From assembly GCF_014851395.1 (NCBI RefSeq), contig NW_024040040.1, forward strand, positions 12,761,403 through 12,825,402: 64,000 bases of DNA, read 5' to 3'. Positions 13,192 through 25,590 of this stretch are shown here, in pieces. The position numbers and the translations under genes are program-made. The notes under the pieces were generated by a model. It had not been told where the DNA came from and did not search any database. It worked only from the letters and a program-made list of their open reading frames with translations. Numbering within the stretch: the first letter of the stretch is position 1; each line of letters opens with the position of its first letter. The stretch comes from Micropterus salmoides (Eukaryota > Chordata > Actinopteri > Centrarchiformes > Centrarchidae).

Positions 13192-13470
13192 GATGGCTGT
13201 GGCCTACAGGTAGAGCAGGTTGCCCACTAACCGGAAGATCGGAGTTTCACTCCCCGCTTCGGCCATCTCGGATGTCGAAGTGTCCTTGGGCATGATGCTA
13301 AACCCCAAAATACTCCAGAAGGCTGTGCCTTCAGTGTGTATGTGTGTATGTGAATGATTACTTTCTTTCTGATGCCTTGGTATAGCCTCTGCCATGTGTG
13401 AATGTGGTGTTAAGCACGTAGAGTGGTCGGAAGACTAGAAAGGCGCTATGTAAGTACAGTCCATTTACAT
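13192..13470 (+). mobile_element. tRNA-derived teleost SINE
   Basis: The head resembles a tRNA gene: an A-box-like ggcctacaggtagagcagg, then a degenerate B box, ggagtttcactcccc, about 40 bases later. The body has the familiar gtccttgggcatgatgctaa followed by accccaaa. The 3' part reads gagtggtcggaagactagaa, then aggcgctatgtaagtacagt, then ccatttaca. This order matches a widespread teleost SINE that I recognise from memory but will not assign a family name. The B box has lost its core GTTCRA, so the copy is probably transcriptionally dead. Confidence 0.75.
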
Positions 13471-14117
13471 GTCACATGTATAGAATAGATCAACAAATGG
13501 ACAATCAGGGTGACAAAATTCTAAATAGATTGTAAACATTTATAAAGAATCGATCTGGGAGGACATGGAGCAACTTCCATGTGTCGGCAAAAAGACCTGT
13601 GCCACGCAATCTCCTCTCCGCCATGGAGACCTGGAAGAGTACATACGGAGTTCAACAGAAGAAGTTTGCTTTGTCCTCTAATCTGTTTCCTGCAGAAATT
13701 GGAATCTCAACCCCTTGTATCCTTTTCAGAACATAGTAACCTCGATTACTTCCGGATGGAAAACTGGGCTCTATGGAAAAAAAATGGCCTTCAAAATTGG
13801 CCCCCCATTCACTTTGTGGCCCCTGAGCTCTCTGCACACCCTTCCTAGCTATTATTCAGTTGAGAGGTATCAAAAGGAATGGTCTTCTTTGCAAATCATT
13901 TTCATGGGCCACTTATTTTTAGACCTTGATCTGAATGCCTTGATGTATGTATGTGAACAGAGCTGAGTGTCTGCCACTGCTTTATTTACGTTCTGCATGT
14001 AATGGTATTCTTAGCCTAACAGAGCATCCCTCAATACCACAATAAAAGGATGGTAATGGCATAATTTCCAACTGTCTCTTTACATTGTTTTTGAAAAAAA
14101 ACATATGCTAGCTATTC

Positions 14118-14169
14118 TGTGTGTGTGTGTGTGTGTGTGTGTGTCTGTGTCTGTGTCTGTGTGTGTGTC
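14118..14169 (+). repeat. (GT)n microsatellite, interrupted
   Basis: About 13 TG units, then TCTGTG interruptions and further GT units, about 52 bp in total. Confidence 0.9.
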
Positions 14170-17100
14170 AAATGTAATTTAAAATTCTTTATTTTCTCAT
14201 TTGTTACAGCAGAAAATAAAAGGGCTTGGGGTCAGCCACAGTGGAGCATGCCCCGGAGCTTAAACATTATACTGGTCAATTGTAACACGGTTAAATTGAA
14301 GAAAGAGGCGATATAATACTTGTGTTGGACTTCCTCTGATGAAATGGCCATCTGAGGCTGATCAATTACCTCAATACACAGTATTTTTCTTTGCTAGGGG
14401 CAAGTGATGTTTAAAATGAATGCCTTTTCCACCCGTTTTAATCAGCAGTAACATGAGAAGCCCATTGCTGTAAGTAAGAGGGCAGAATTATCATTTTTAT
14501 CCTTTTCTTTTCAGCCCCACTGTCATTGTGCCATGTCTGGAGGTGATCCTCTGAGGCCCATCCAGCCTAGAAAGATGAAGTTGATGTGTTTTAGATAGCT
14601 TTTAGAGAGATGTGGATAGAGGATGGAAATTGCATGCCAGGGGAAGCAAAATGAGCAATTTTTCCTCCCATTTCCCCTCCTCTCTTCATCCGATCTGTGC
14701 TTACTCATTCATGAAGGCTTTGTTGTGACATTCCATACGTTGGTGTGGAGATAAAAAATAGCACAAAATGCCAGTTGGCGGGAGAAAAAAACTCGGACTA
14801 CATTATTGTGCAGGCTAACTGCATAGCAGAAGAAATACAGCTCTCTAATGTTATCAAAACACTATCACAAATATCAATATTTATTCACATTCTGACTGTA
14901 TTCTAAGTGGCTGGTGTTGAGATATATTCTCAGTATAAAATATACAGCATCGACTTGACAGGGAGCACCGTACATATCCATGAACACATACTATTTGCAT
15001 ATGGTGTATGAATGCATACACCGTGCTTGCTTCTGTAGGAAACCTGATATTCTTTCGCACCAAATTCTCTCCTCTGAGCCAGGCAGGACCTTAAATAGAA
15101 CAAATACATCAAGGGAGTAATAGTGAGTGAAATCAAGAAGCGCTTCATTAGCAATTCTTCATTTGTCATTAGCAACTACAAATGCGACCTGGGGCAACAT
15201 GGTAATTACAGCTATTTTTATACATATATTTCAACAAGCCTCTAGTTCTAGATGGGTCTAGTGGTGTTGGATTCAAAAGAAAACACAAGTGGCTGTGTAG
15301 GTGTGGGTGAGTTGCTCTGTTATATGTTATATATTCTTGTAAATGCGATTCAGGAAGTGTAGTCTGAGTAACTTGTACATGAATTTGACGGATTATTAGA
15401 CACAGAAAAACTACACTCTTCAATTTGGAAGACTATGGGAGGATTTTACACCTCTGTAAAGTTATCACAGATCAATAATTGTATCCTCCATGGCAGTTAT
15501 TTGTGCCATAAACAATAAATTTACCCCATTTATGTTGCAAAATAATCCACCCGGAATGCAAAAAAGATTTGATTGGCCTATGGAATGCTTTGCCAGGTGA
15601 CGATCCAGTGCATGGGATAAGTAATAGTCAGTGCCAGAGCATTTTATTTCAAAACCTTTTCTGTGATTGCCCCCATTTTCTAGCACCTCTTAGTATATTA
15701 TGTGAGCTTTGAAATGTAAAACCAACATTATGTACAGTTTGACCCAGTCCAGTTACATGCATGGCTGGCAGCATCATCTTTATACTCAGACATAACAATT
15801 CCAGTAATAATCCAATTTCCAGTTTGGCTAATGATGGTAATAATTTTATGCTGCTGTGTCATCCTTTGCGTTACAGCTGGGAGGGTTGCTGGTGCCTTTT
15901 CTGTGCCTTTTACCCAGCCAGAGCGCGGCTCTGTTTCCCCCCTGCTGGACCAGACCCGCAGAGACTGGCTCTCAACAGGGTTCTTGATTTATGGGCCACT
16001 TTACAAGAAGGGCCTGGGGACGCAACACTCCTTGTCCAACGATATTGAATCTCAGCTGCCGAGCATGGAGATGTGGGTCGTCTGTTATAGTGTGAAAGCT
16101 TATTTGCATTGCGCTGTTAAGCTCTCAGTGGTAACTACAGGATGTCTGCTCACCTTAGCACTTAAGTTTATTTTTGCTTGCGGGGCTGTTTGGTCCAGAC
16201 ATGTAAGGGACATTTTTGGAGAAAAGGTGCAGTGAAGACAAATAGCTTTCACACTGACAGGGTTGTGGTTGTGCCTTCTTTTGCAATGTGGAACCCGTGA
16301 ATATATACAGAACAGAAACGGAGTTACTTGGCAAGTGCAGGTTTGTGCACCTGCCTTATGAGGAGATGCATGCTTTGCTTTGTTTAGTTTAAATGTCAGC
16401 ATAACAGCCATATTCTAATCAAATCATTTCAAAGCCACATGCTGCATATCCATCATTATCCTTAGAATTGTGCATTCATCAGTGATGAAAGCTGGGGTAC
16501 TTTCAAGCAATGTACAGCCTCAACAGACAGATACATTGACTGTGCAATTTCAAGCACATTGTCAGTTGGAACAAAGACTTTGATTATTTGTTCAACGGCT
16601 TTGTTTGTTTTGTTGCTGTTGGCTGGATTGTGCATTTGCTCTGCTTTTGGCTCAAGTCGATTCTTCCTAGCGGTTGATTTGATAAGAAAAAATCAGCAAG
16701 ATAAATGTTTTGCAGCCTTAATGATTATAGTTGCTGTAGGGTAGGCATTTATTAACTTGTGTTAATAATCTGACAATCCTCTTTCATTCCCCCTTAAATC
16801 AGCCCACAGTTCTGCTGCTTAGACAAGACAGTATATTCAGCTGAAGTGATTTGGCCAACTACAAAGACTGTCAGGGCATTATTTGTCATTTTTGTAGGCC
16901 TTTACCTTCTACATTTTTATGATTTAAGAACATTTATGTTAGACATTTTATCTGTCCCGTATTATGTCTCCCTGTAATCTATAAAACGCTGTAGTACTAC
17001 AGGATCTCAACTATCCTGCTTCCTTTAAAGAGCAACCAAAAAAAAGACATATCCAATGAAATCTTTTCCTATTGTTATACTGTAAAATATGCAGTGTTTT

Positions 17101-19001
17101 TATACTTTCTTAAAGTCAGAGCTCCTTGAAGAACTCCGTCTTTGATGCTCTCCAGTGAATAGCATTAGCATACTGTAGAGTTAGCTAGAGACTCGTCAGT
17201 TCAGCAGCAGATCAGTCTCAGTGTCACAGATTTAAATTTAGGTGTTGAGTAAAAATGTGTGTTAGAGGTTGTGTGTGAAAGAGATAAAGGGAGAAATGCT
17301 CCAGCCTGTGAATACCTCATCGTTGCCATTGGAAGTCTCAACCTCGGCTTGATGAATTTTCATTTGCTTTAGCATTGGGAATGTTTCTGTGAAATACACC
17401 TACTGCTGCTATAGTTAGATGTATCGGATGTGTCATCCAGCAGCTACTGTAGCATGCTTCCTCTCGAGGTGAATCCTGTTTCAGACTTTGAACTCTGATC
17501 GTGTTTGAGGGTTTGATCAAGTGTTGGGGTGTGGGGGAATGCGCATGAGTTTAACTGACTTTCTGGATTCTGTTACACAAGTACCTTTGAGAAAGAGCTA
17601 CTCCTACTGAAACGACACAGATCTTCTCACATAGCTGCTGCAAGAATGAAATACAAGTTGTTGGATGAGCCACATTTCTTCTTACGTCAGCGTAAGTGTG
17701 CAGTGGCTGTTCTGACAGTATAGAGGGATTAATTTTGCTTTAAAGTTGTGACAACAAATCAGTACTACAATATGTGCTACATGATCTGGGGAATTGATTG
17801 CCTGTGACGTGTTAACAAGAAAAGTGTGTGTTTGAGGCTGGTAGCATCCTTTCAACGAGTGCTAAATGATCTGCGATGTAGCAATAGGGCATAATCTTCA
17901 GTATCAATTTGGCAGCATGTGAATCATCACTGTGCTGTTTTGCTATAAATCCATATCCATCAGAGTTCATTTAAAACTTTCAGACAGTTTGAATAGCAGC
18001 TTCAGTGCCCATAGCAACTGTGAGTGAACAAACAACTCTTTGACAACCTTAATAATTGTCTGTGTTTTGAAAAATCAACATCTTTTAACAATGTAAAATT
18101 TGATCTGCGGATACGACAAATTGATTTAATCTTTTAAATCACATCCACACAGTTTTATAGGCAGTTATAGAGACAGTCAACTCAGTAATCAGTATGATGG
18201 AATGTAGTTATTTTGCATAAGAATCTACAGTTACCAGGATATTCCACAGTTATTTGCTTCTCTGTGTGTTTCAGTGCTCTGCTGCTTGGCACCATCTCAT
18301 GATACTGCCTCTCATGGTTGCCTTCTCCTCGTCCTCTCTTCTTCTTCCTTTTCTAGCATTTATTCATCCTCTCTTCCCCTTTCACCTCTTCCTCTCTATG
18401 ATTCCTGCAGGCTCTCCCCTCCATGCTATTAGCCCTGGTGCAGAATATCCAAAGAGAGCGCTCCGTTCATTTAATGTCATCCTTATTTCCCTGACAGCCA
18501 GGGAGGATAAAAAATCTAGTTAGCAGGCAGCTCAGGTAATGGGACTAAGATTTGGACGTGATTACAAAGACAGTTTGAATTTGTGTGCATGCACCTGTGT
18601 GTGCACATTTGTGTGTGTCTACAGAATTTTTTGAAAGTGGATTTTGTCAATCTGACTGGTCGCTAACAGGTCCCACGACCAAAAATATAATTTATATGTT
18701 ATATACTGTATCTGCTATATTTCACATATAGAAAGCAGTTTGTCATTTCTATTCTACACAGCAAGTGAATCACAACAACAAAAGATTTCCTGAACCCAGA
18801 GGCACTGTGGTTCTTATTTTCAGATACATGATGTAGCCTAGCTATTCAGATGTTTTTTGTTGTTTTATTTTAGGTAAAATGTAAGTGATCATTGTGGTGA
18901 TAATACTGTCTTCACGTGTTCCTCGTTAAGCCATTTACAACTTTGGAGGTCATGGTTATGACCATACAACTCGTGCTGAAGTTGTAATGAAACAGTACAA
19001 A

Positions 19002-19067
19002 CAGGGGTCGCAAAATATTTTCATCCTCGCAAAGGGGTCGGACTGCCAGAAAGGTTGAAAACCCCTG
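19002..19067. mobile_element. hAT-type terminal fragment
   Basis: The segment begins caggggtcgc and ends aggttgaaaacccctg, whose reverse complement CAGGGGTTTTCAACCT is a typical Charlie-type hAT terminus. Internal copies of aaggggtcgg occur. No 8 bp target duplication flanks these exact ends, so it is treated as a remnant or internally deleted copy. Confidence 0.45.
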
Positions 19068-19366
19068 TTATAGATGGTTAACTATTCGAACATCACGTTT
19101 TGACAAGCAATACAATAGCCAATTGTTAAAATATGTCACTAGGTAGCCTTAAACTCTTCTTGAAACAGTTTCTGTAATGACATGAACTTGTGTTGTCCTC
19201 TGTTGTATCCTCACCACACAGAGACAAATTAGCAATTGATGAAAATACACTATTGCAAAATGCCTTTCAGTGTTCCGTATACATCTGTTGATTGTCCTTT
19301 GCTTTGTGAAGTGTTGTTTTCTTACTGTTGCCAGGGAGGAAATGAACTGTGCGGAATGTGTGTTAC

Positions 19367-19386
19367 ACTAACTAACTAACTAACTA
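19367..19386 (+). repeat. (CTAA)n short tandem repeat
   Basis: Five near-perfect CTAA units. Confidence 0.8.
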
Positions 19387-19561
19387 GAAGAAATGTGTTA
19401 AACGTGTTTAGAGACGTCGATTGCATTTGAGAAGCGTCCTCTTCTCTCTTCCTCTCTCACACACAACCTGCGTGCATGCCAAGAACATGGAGGCTTGTGG
19501 TTGCAGGGTTATTAGATAATCTAAAATGGAATAATTCAGTGAGGAGAGCACAGACTCGTGT

Positions 19562-19563
<2 letters not shown>

Positions 19564-19609
<46 letters not shown>
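19564..19609 (+). repeat. (GT)n microsatellite
   Basis: About 23 uninterrupted GT units, one of the longest pure dinucleotide tracts in the window. Confidence 0.95.
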
Positions 19610-19610
<1 letters not shown>

Positions 19611-21189
19611 AGTGCGTCAGCCAAGGGTGTAAGGGCTTGAAAAGTGTTCCTCACAAATAGAAATGTTAATAACTCACCAAGCAGAGTACATATCAATTTT
19701 CCGACTGGAGGTAGGAGGAAGGGAGCAGAGGGGTGACATGGGGGAGAGGCGGTTAGAGATGGGGAGGTAATGACAGAGACATAGAGAGTGTACGTTCATA
19801 CTGAGAGTGTTGCAGTGCTGATTATTTATTTCAGTTCCAATATGGATATTTGAGTCAAGGCATGTGACCCATAATGCTACTTTACACTGATTATATAAAT
19901 TTAAAATATGATAAATAAAAATGTAGGCTAATTGTTGACATTTCTATAACTAGTCAGTGTCGTCATGTTAATAATTTAACAATTATGACACATATGACTG
20001 CATGCAGGAAGACAACACTGAACAAGAAGAAGAAGCAAAATGTCAGAGTTTTACACCTTAATTTAATCAAAACTCCAAGGCACCGACCTGAAATGTTTTC
20101 CAAACAAGACGGGAAAGTGTAGCCGCAAAAATGGATATCTGTTATTGCTTCTTGCTGTCAGTTCCCATTGGTATCAGATATGGGTAAAATGCTACAAAGA
20201 TATAAACAGCCATCCAGAAACATCCGATATGAGCAGTGGTTAGAATTTAGCATGAGAGCCTTCATTGTGAACAGCCCGATTTTGCGGGGCCAACTTTGAA
20301 CCCCCCAGAGTGTTCTCTTGCTCAACCCTCCTCAAAAGTAATTGAATTTTGGATGAATCCGCTAAGGAGGAAACACCGTCAGGGAGGGGAGAAAGTGGAT
20401 GCTTGAGGAAAAAACAATCAAAGAGTGAGAGGCAGGTGACAGCCCCTTTTGGATGAGCTTTTCTTTAAAGAATGGCACACTATGAGATGCTTGACAGGAT
20501 AAGCTTTCATTGTTGGGATTTCATATTTCTTTGGACATCCAGTATCCGTTCATTTGTTGAACGGGATAACTCTTCTCGCTTTTTTTCTGCTCTTTTGTGT
20601 TCCTGATCATATCTCTGACAGTTAGACAGCTGCACTGAATCTTTCACTTCTCACCAGCTAATAACCATGTGCCAAGAAGTAAGACGATAGCACCAATAAT
20701 ACATTGACACCCTTTTATGATTACTGAAAACGAATTGAGTGTTTGACCTTGATAAGCCCTTGAGTCGCTTGCTGGTTTAAACAGGTGGCCATCTTCTCAA
20801 ATACACGCCATGGGCACTAGAAGCAGGGGATCAAAGATAAAACACATAGTCAAATTTAATATATGGAAAGCAGCCATCATGGAGACCAGTAGAGCCACGA
20901 CAGGCTCCTGAGCACAATTAACAACCGCAGAGACATGTGGTGAGCAATTATGTATTACAAAAGCAAGAACGCCCGCATCAATACATGCGTGGCTGCCAGA
21001 TTAGATCAACACCTTTTTATGCTTGCTTTGATCTCTTCAACAGAACCCGCTATTGAAGCAGCTTCCCCTTTCCTCAGAAGACCTGGAAACTTGTGAAGTG
21101 CAGTTGGCTTGAGAAAGGCCGTGCTGAGGGTGAATGTGAAGCTTACAGTGTACTAAGAACATGTGCCTAACATTTAGCTGATGTCTTAA

Positions 21190-21925
21190 TCCCCATATTC
21201 GACACGTCCCTCTTGCAGGAAAGCTCCTCACGTGCCACAAAACACCGAATGTTGTCCTTCTACCTAAGAAGTCTGCAACGTCCTGCCTTGATGATTACCC
21301 ACATGTGGCATCCAACCCCATTGTTATGAAGTGCTTTGAGAAGCTGGTTGTGCCATATGTCAAAGACTCCCAACTGGATTGCATTTGGTGCAGGATGTCA
21401 TCTCCACTCAGCTCTCACGCCTTAAAAACAGGCCAAGACTGCTGATCTTGCCAAACAACAGTCAGACATAGGTGCCGGGTACTACCTTCTGTAATTGGAC
21501 TCTGGCCTTCCTCACCAACAGACCACTGACAGTTTGGATTGGAAGAAACACCTTCACAAAATAGTGCTACTAAATACAAGCACTGTGTGCTCCAGGTTCC
21601 CTAGGGGGCTAATCAAAAGTATCCCGACTTCTTAGATGACAACCTGGCACCTCACAGGTGAGGGCCAAGATCTGCAGTGGATGGTGGAATCCACCCAGAA
21701 CATCATCATTATCGTATCGTTGGCCGACAGAAAGATGAAGTACACGTGCACAGCCCCAAAGAACAGTTAAGGACATCATGTAGTCCAGCCGAAGTCTGTT
21801 CAACCCTGCTACTTGTCTGGCAGGAGATACAGAAAGATCCACAGCATACAGGGCAGGTTCTTCCCTCGGGCTGTAAAACTCCTGAATGCCACTTAAACTC
21901 CCCCACACCAAGACTCAAATGCCAC
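21190..21925 (+). pseudogene. Decayed LINE reverse transcriptase (L2/CR1/Rex-like)
   Basis: Translation in shifting frames gives recognisable pieces of a non-LTR retrotransposon ORF2. Around 21215-21275 there is a TCHKTPNVVLLPKKS-like stretch, equivalent to the (I)VPVPKK motif. Around 21280-21350 there is a DDYPHVASNPIVMKCFEKLV-like stretch, equivalent to the NDYRPVALTSVVMKCFE motif before the RT fingers and palm. Around 21675-21735 there is VESTQNIIIIVSLADRKM. Near the C-terminus (21820-21890) RRYRKIHSIQGRFFPRA is followed by VKLLNA, the conserved end of such ORF2 proteins. The catalytic FADD block is not recognisable, and the distance between motifs shows large internal loss. Frameshifts and stops make it clearly dead. 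Confidence 0.65.
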
Positions 21926-21983
21926 TCATCTCACCTACCTCTGCTCTACATGTTCCACTTCTGACACTTAATTATATTGAACT

Positions 21984-22247
21984 AGAGCTGATACAATTAG
22001 TTGACAGAAAAGTAATCAGCAGTTATCCTGTTAACTTTGTGAGGATTTTTCTTCTTTCTTCTTTTCTGATAGTAAACTGTATCTCTTTTAGTTTTGGACT
22101 ATAAAGAGACATTTGAAGACGTGACATTGGGCTTTAGAAAATTGTGAAGGGTATTTTCTACAATTTAATAGAACAAAATATTATTTTATAAGTTTATGAA
22201 AATATTCTGCAGATTTATCAATAATGAAAATAATCATTAGTTGCTCT
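21984..22247 (-). mobile_element. Teleost MITE (AGAGCTGCAAC / GATTAAT family)
   Basis: The ends are an imperfect inverted repeat: agagctgatacaattagttg on the left, and on the right the reverse complement agagcaactaatgattattt. The interior (tgatagtaaactgtatctct, ttggactataaagagacatt, then tttagaaaattgtgaa) follows the consensus I remember for an abundant teleost MITE. It is more complete than the copy at 11950. It lies directly against the left boundary of the duplicated block starting at 22238. Confidence 0.6.
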
Positions 22248-22596
22248 TTTCATATCATAGGTTCATAAAAATAAGCCATGCAAGGCAATACATTTCACTG
22301 TTTATTGTAGCATATAGGTGTTGTTGCATAACTCTTTCTCTTTTCCTTTTGCGTAACCCATAATATTTTTCTAATATATTTGTAGTATGCCACAATGTAC
22401 ATTATACAGCCATATGGCAGTCTTAAAAAAATGCCATTGTAACAATTAATTACACTTTTTTGCATCTGTTTTTTCTTTACTCAAGCTTTGTATTTTGCAG
22501 CTGCTCACTAATTATCAATGTTGGCGGGAGAAATAACAGTGAAATCAGTGTCCTTGGAAACAGCTTTGTAACCCCGCTTCTAGAGCCATTCCCCTG
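22238..22596 (+). repeat. Duplicated block, copy 1 (empty site)
   Basis: This ~359 bp block matches 25161-25590 in direct orientation almost base for base, from the shared ctcttttcatatcataggtt to the shared cttctagagccat and cccctg. Copy 1 lacks the 66 bp repeat found in copy 2, so it preserves the pre-insertion site (cactgtttattgtagc). Confidence 0.9.
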
Positions 22597-23788
22597 TCAT
22601 GGGCTGCACACAAGCTTGAAGCAAAGCACTACTTTATGTTTTAAAGTGTGATTCTCAAATATATGTAATCCCATAATCCACAATCTTTGCTCTCGGCACA
22701 CATGCAGGCATAGTGAACCATCAGTGTACCCAACAGAAGATGACTTACTCTGTTTGCTCATCAGTATAGTCAGCATCAACACAAAATTAATTACCCTGTA
22801 TCGCAAGAGCACGTTTTTAACCTTTTCAGTGATAATAAGTGTTTGCTTTGATGTCTAGCAGTCCAGGATATCACTGTGAGCTGGAGGGAGACTGAGCAGA
22901 ACAGTTTTTGAACACAGAGGAAACGACTGAATCACTAAAGAAAGAGACCACAGCTTTTGTGCTAATGTTGCAGACTTGCGCCCACCATGGAAAACTAATT
23001 AAAAAGATAAGATTTTTGTGTGGTTGCGTGTAGCATTTCAGAGGTGGCATTAGTTGCAGGAAGCAAGGGCTGACCACAATAGGCCTTTGACGAGGAGAAC
23101 ACTGTAGTGTCGCCATCTTTGGCTGCTGGCCAGTTTCGCATGCCTCTCTGAGTGTCTCGAGGGTTAGTGTGGCTTTTCAGGGTTTCCCGTCAAAGGCTTT
23201 CTGATGCAGCTTTGTTGAATCTATGTGAAGCATCTTTGTCGTGACTGAAATGCCAATGGAAGGACCCTTGTAGCCTTCATGGACGTCTTGTCAAGCCGTA
23301 GCAAAGATGAAACTTTAGCCTGTAGCAAAGAGATGAATTATTAGCCAAAAAGAAGAATTAGTCATTTACACTTCCATGTAACTGTACAATGTATCACTGA
23401 TAAATTCTATTAGTTGCATGGAAAATCTGAATAAAAATCTTTTAATGAACTTAAGATCAGTTCTATTAATTATTATATTATAAGACCTTTTATAGCCCTT
23501 TTTTTGTCAAAGTGTATCCCCAGTCCGGGCAGATGGTATGCATTATTATGAGATAAAGCACATGATTCTTATTTTTTCAGCCTTGATTTTTTTTTTCTTA
23601 ATGCCTACTTATACTAGCCATTACTAGGAAATGGCTTTACATAGTTGGTGAAGCATTGAACTATTTATTCCAAGGCTGACAAAGATATTGTCAATACAAA
23701 ATTATATTTTAAAGCTTGCATTACCCTAAAATATGAATAAATGGTGTATATTTCAATCATTGGAATGTGGCTATGGTATAAGCTAGAT

Positions 23789-24612
23789 CAGGGGTCGGCA
23801 ACCTTTAACACCGAAAGAGCCATTTGAACTCGGTTTCCACGGAAAAGAAAACACTGGGAGCCGCAAATACTTTCTGACATCTAAAATGAAAAAACCCCGC
23901 ATTTATTTTAAAAAAAAACAAAAAACAACAACTTCCCTTTCATGCTTCGGGGTTCACCCCAGCCATACACTTATTATTGCTTTGAACATTTTGAACATTT
24001 TGAATTCTTGAAAAAATAATAACAATGTCTTAATGTCTCTTTCAAATAAATTAAAAAGCTGAACTTAAAATATCCATGTAGCAAACAAAAGCAAAAAATG
24101 CCGTGAGCCGTCATCCTTATAGTATCGCCTTTGGGCTTTCAGAGCATGTAGCGGAGCCTTGACCTGAATTTAAAAAATAAATAGAGAAAAAAAACACTGT
24201 GTTACTAAACAATGAAAAATAAATATTTGCAAAATATCTGCATAAATATTTATTTTACCTGGTTAATGGGACTTCTGCTCCTGAACCTCTGCGCACAGTG
24301 TCTGCAAATCGGGGCTGTACGAAGTCACTTTCATCTTTACGCAGGACTGTAAGCTGTCATCTGTGAAGCGTGAGCGGTGTTTGTTTTTAATGTAGTTCAT
24401 GGTAGAGAATAGCTGCTCACATACATATGTGGATCCGAAGATGGACAGGACTCCAAAGGCGAAAAAAGAACTAACACAAATAAAATACACTTCAATTAAA
24501 TACTTAGTTTTTTTTTTTGTTTTAGTAATTTATTTTTCCAAGCCACTCGGAGCCGCAGTATAAGGATGAAAGAGCCGCATGCGTCTCCAGAGCCGCGGGT
24601 TGCTGACCCCTG
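23789..24612 (-). mobile_element. hAT (Charlie-like) DNA transposon, internally deleted
   Basis: The element is 824 bp. It starts CAGGGGTCGGCAACC and ends GGTTGCTGACCCCTG, a terminal inverted repeat of 15 bp with one mismatch. It is flanked by perfect 8 bp target duplications, agctagat, at 23781-23788 and 24613-24620, which is diagnostic for hAT insertion. Subterminal copies of (A)GAGCCGC occur near both ends, as in many hAT elements. It keeps the 3' end of a transposase gene on the minus strand (24263-24490) but lacks the rest, so it could move only with a transposase supplied by another copy. Confidence 0.93.
24263..24490 (-). pseudogene. hAT transposase C-terminal dimerisation domain fragment
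   Basis: The minus-strand frame encodes a peptide with FGSTYVCEQLFSTMNYIKNK, then HRSRFTDDSLQSCVKMKV, and a tail ending in EVQEQKSH. This matches the hAT family C-terminal dimerisation region as found in Charlie-like elements and in the domesticated GTF2IRD2, ZBED and EPM2AIP1 proteins. The catalytic DDE core and the N-terminal zinc finger are missing. The retained part is open and close to what an active element would encode, so the internal deletion looks recent relative to point decay. The start of the frame is arbitrary. Confidence 0.85.
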
Positions 24613-25066
24613 AGCTAGATAAACCACTTAAACCTGTGCTGTTATGAGATATAACACATTACAACACATTATTTTTCGATAACTGCACGGTTATGGTCAT
24701 GGATTAACATGTACTTAAAACTGTGAATGGACAGATCAAAAACAAGCTTTTATTTTGATGTTCAATGTTTTCAGTGAGCCTTACCAACAATTAAGTTTTG
24801 GGACCAACAACGTGTTACTTGAACACATTAAATAAACATATTTTTGGCAAAGATCCCTTACTGGAGGTACCATTTCTAAATTAGGCTTCTGACTTAGTGT
24901 GTTTGACTGTCATCAACTGAAATGTCACTTTATTCCCATTATTCTCATCAATAGTGTCATTACCATCTACAATTTTGGTAGTTCCTGGGATATTAAGCCA
25001 TATTTTGGATTGGATCCACCATCACAGACTAGCTTTCTTGTATGAAAAGCTGTGTATTAACAGAGA

Positions 25067-25110
25067 GATCTAAGTGGGCACCTGATTGTGATATCATGTT
25101 GGTTGGGAGA
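25067..25110 (+). repeat. Short direct repeat flanking copy 2 (left)
   Basis: The string gatctaagtgggcacctgat followed by tatcatgttggttgggaga recurs at 25590-25630 with a small deletion. The pair brackets copy 2 of the duplicated block and probably records the rearrangement that placed it here. Confidence 0.75.
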
Positions 25111-25160
25111 GTATAATCATTAATTGCAGCCATATATTGAACTATTTGAGTGTTTACAGG

Positions 25161-25590
25161 TAGTTCCTCTTTTCATATCATAGGTTCATAAACAATGGGC
25201 CAGGCAGGGCAATACATTTCACTGTTTAAGCAAGGCAAGGCAAGTTTATTTGTATAGCACATTTCAGCAACAAGGTAATTCAAAGAGCTTTGAAGTTTAT
25301 TGTAGCATATAGGTATTGTTGCATAACTCTTTCTCTTTTCCTTTTGCGTAACCCATAATATCTTGCTAATATATTTGTAGTATGCCACAATGTCCATTAT
25401 ACAGCCATATGGCAGTCTTAAAAAATGCCATTGTAACAATTAATTACACTTTTTTGCATCTGTTTTTTCTTTGCTCAAGCTTTGTATTTTGCAGCTGCTC
25501 ACTAATTATCAATGTTGGCGGGAGAAATAACAGTGAAATCAGTGTCCTTGGAAACAGCTTTGTAACCCCGCTTCTAGAGCCATCCCCCTG
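25161..25590 (+). repeat. Duplicated block, copy 2 (filled site)
   Basis: Direct repeat of 22238-22596, about 2.9 kb downstream and about 320 bp before the il1rapl1 coding exon. It differs by a few substitutions, one base in an A run, and a 66 bp insertion at 25229-25294. A short direct repeat flanks it (25067-25110 and 25590-25630). Confidence 0.9.
25229..25294 (+). mobile_element. 66 bp teleost dispersed repeat inserted in copy 2
   Basis: The insert contains aaggcaagtttatttgtata then gcacatttcagcaacaaggt and aattcaaagagcttt, a string seen very often in teleost genomes (from memory). Comparison with copy 1 shows that it interrupts cactgttt|attgtagc and that gttt is present on both sides, consistent with a 4 bp target duplication. 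The family and mechanism are not known to me. Confidence 0.7.

Noticed and set aside
15831..16235. 134-codon + strand frame starting with a hydrophobic segment and preceded by an acceptor-like cgttacag
   Set aside because: The hydrophobic start could suggest a signal peptide, but no family resemblance, no matching donor and no conserved cysteine pattern were seen.
16559..16744. 61-codon hydrophobic frame resembling a membrane protein
   Set aside because: Too short, no ATG context or neighbouring exons; T-rich DNA easily yields hydrophobic frames.
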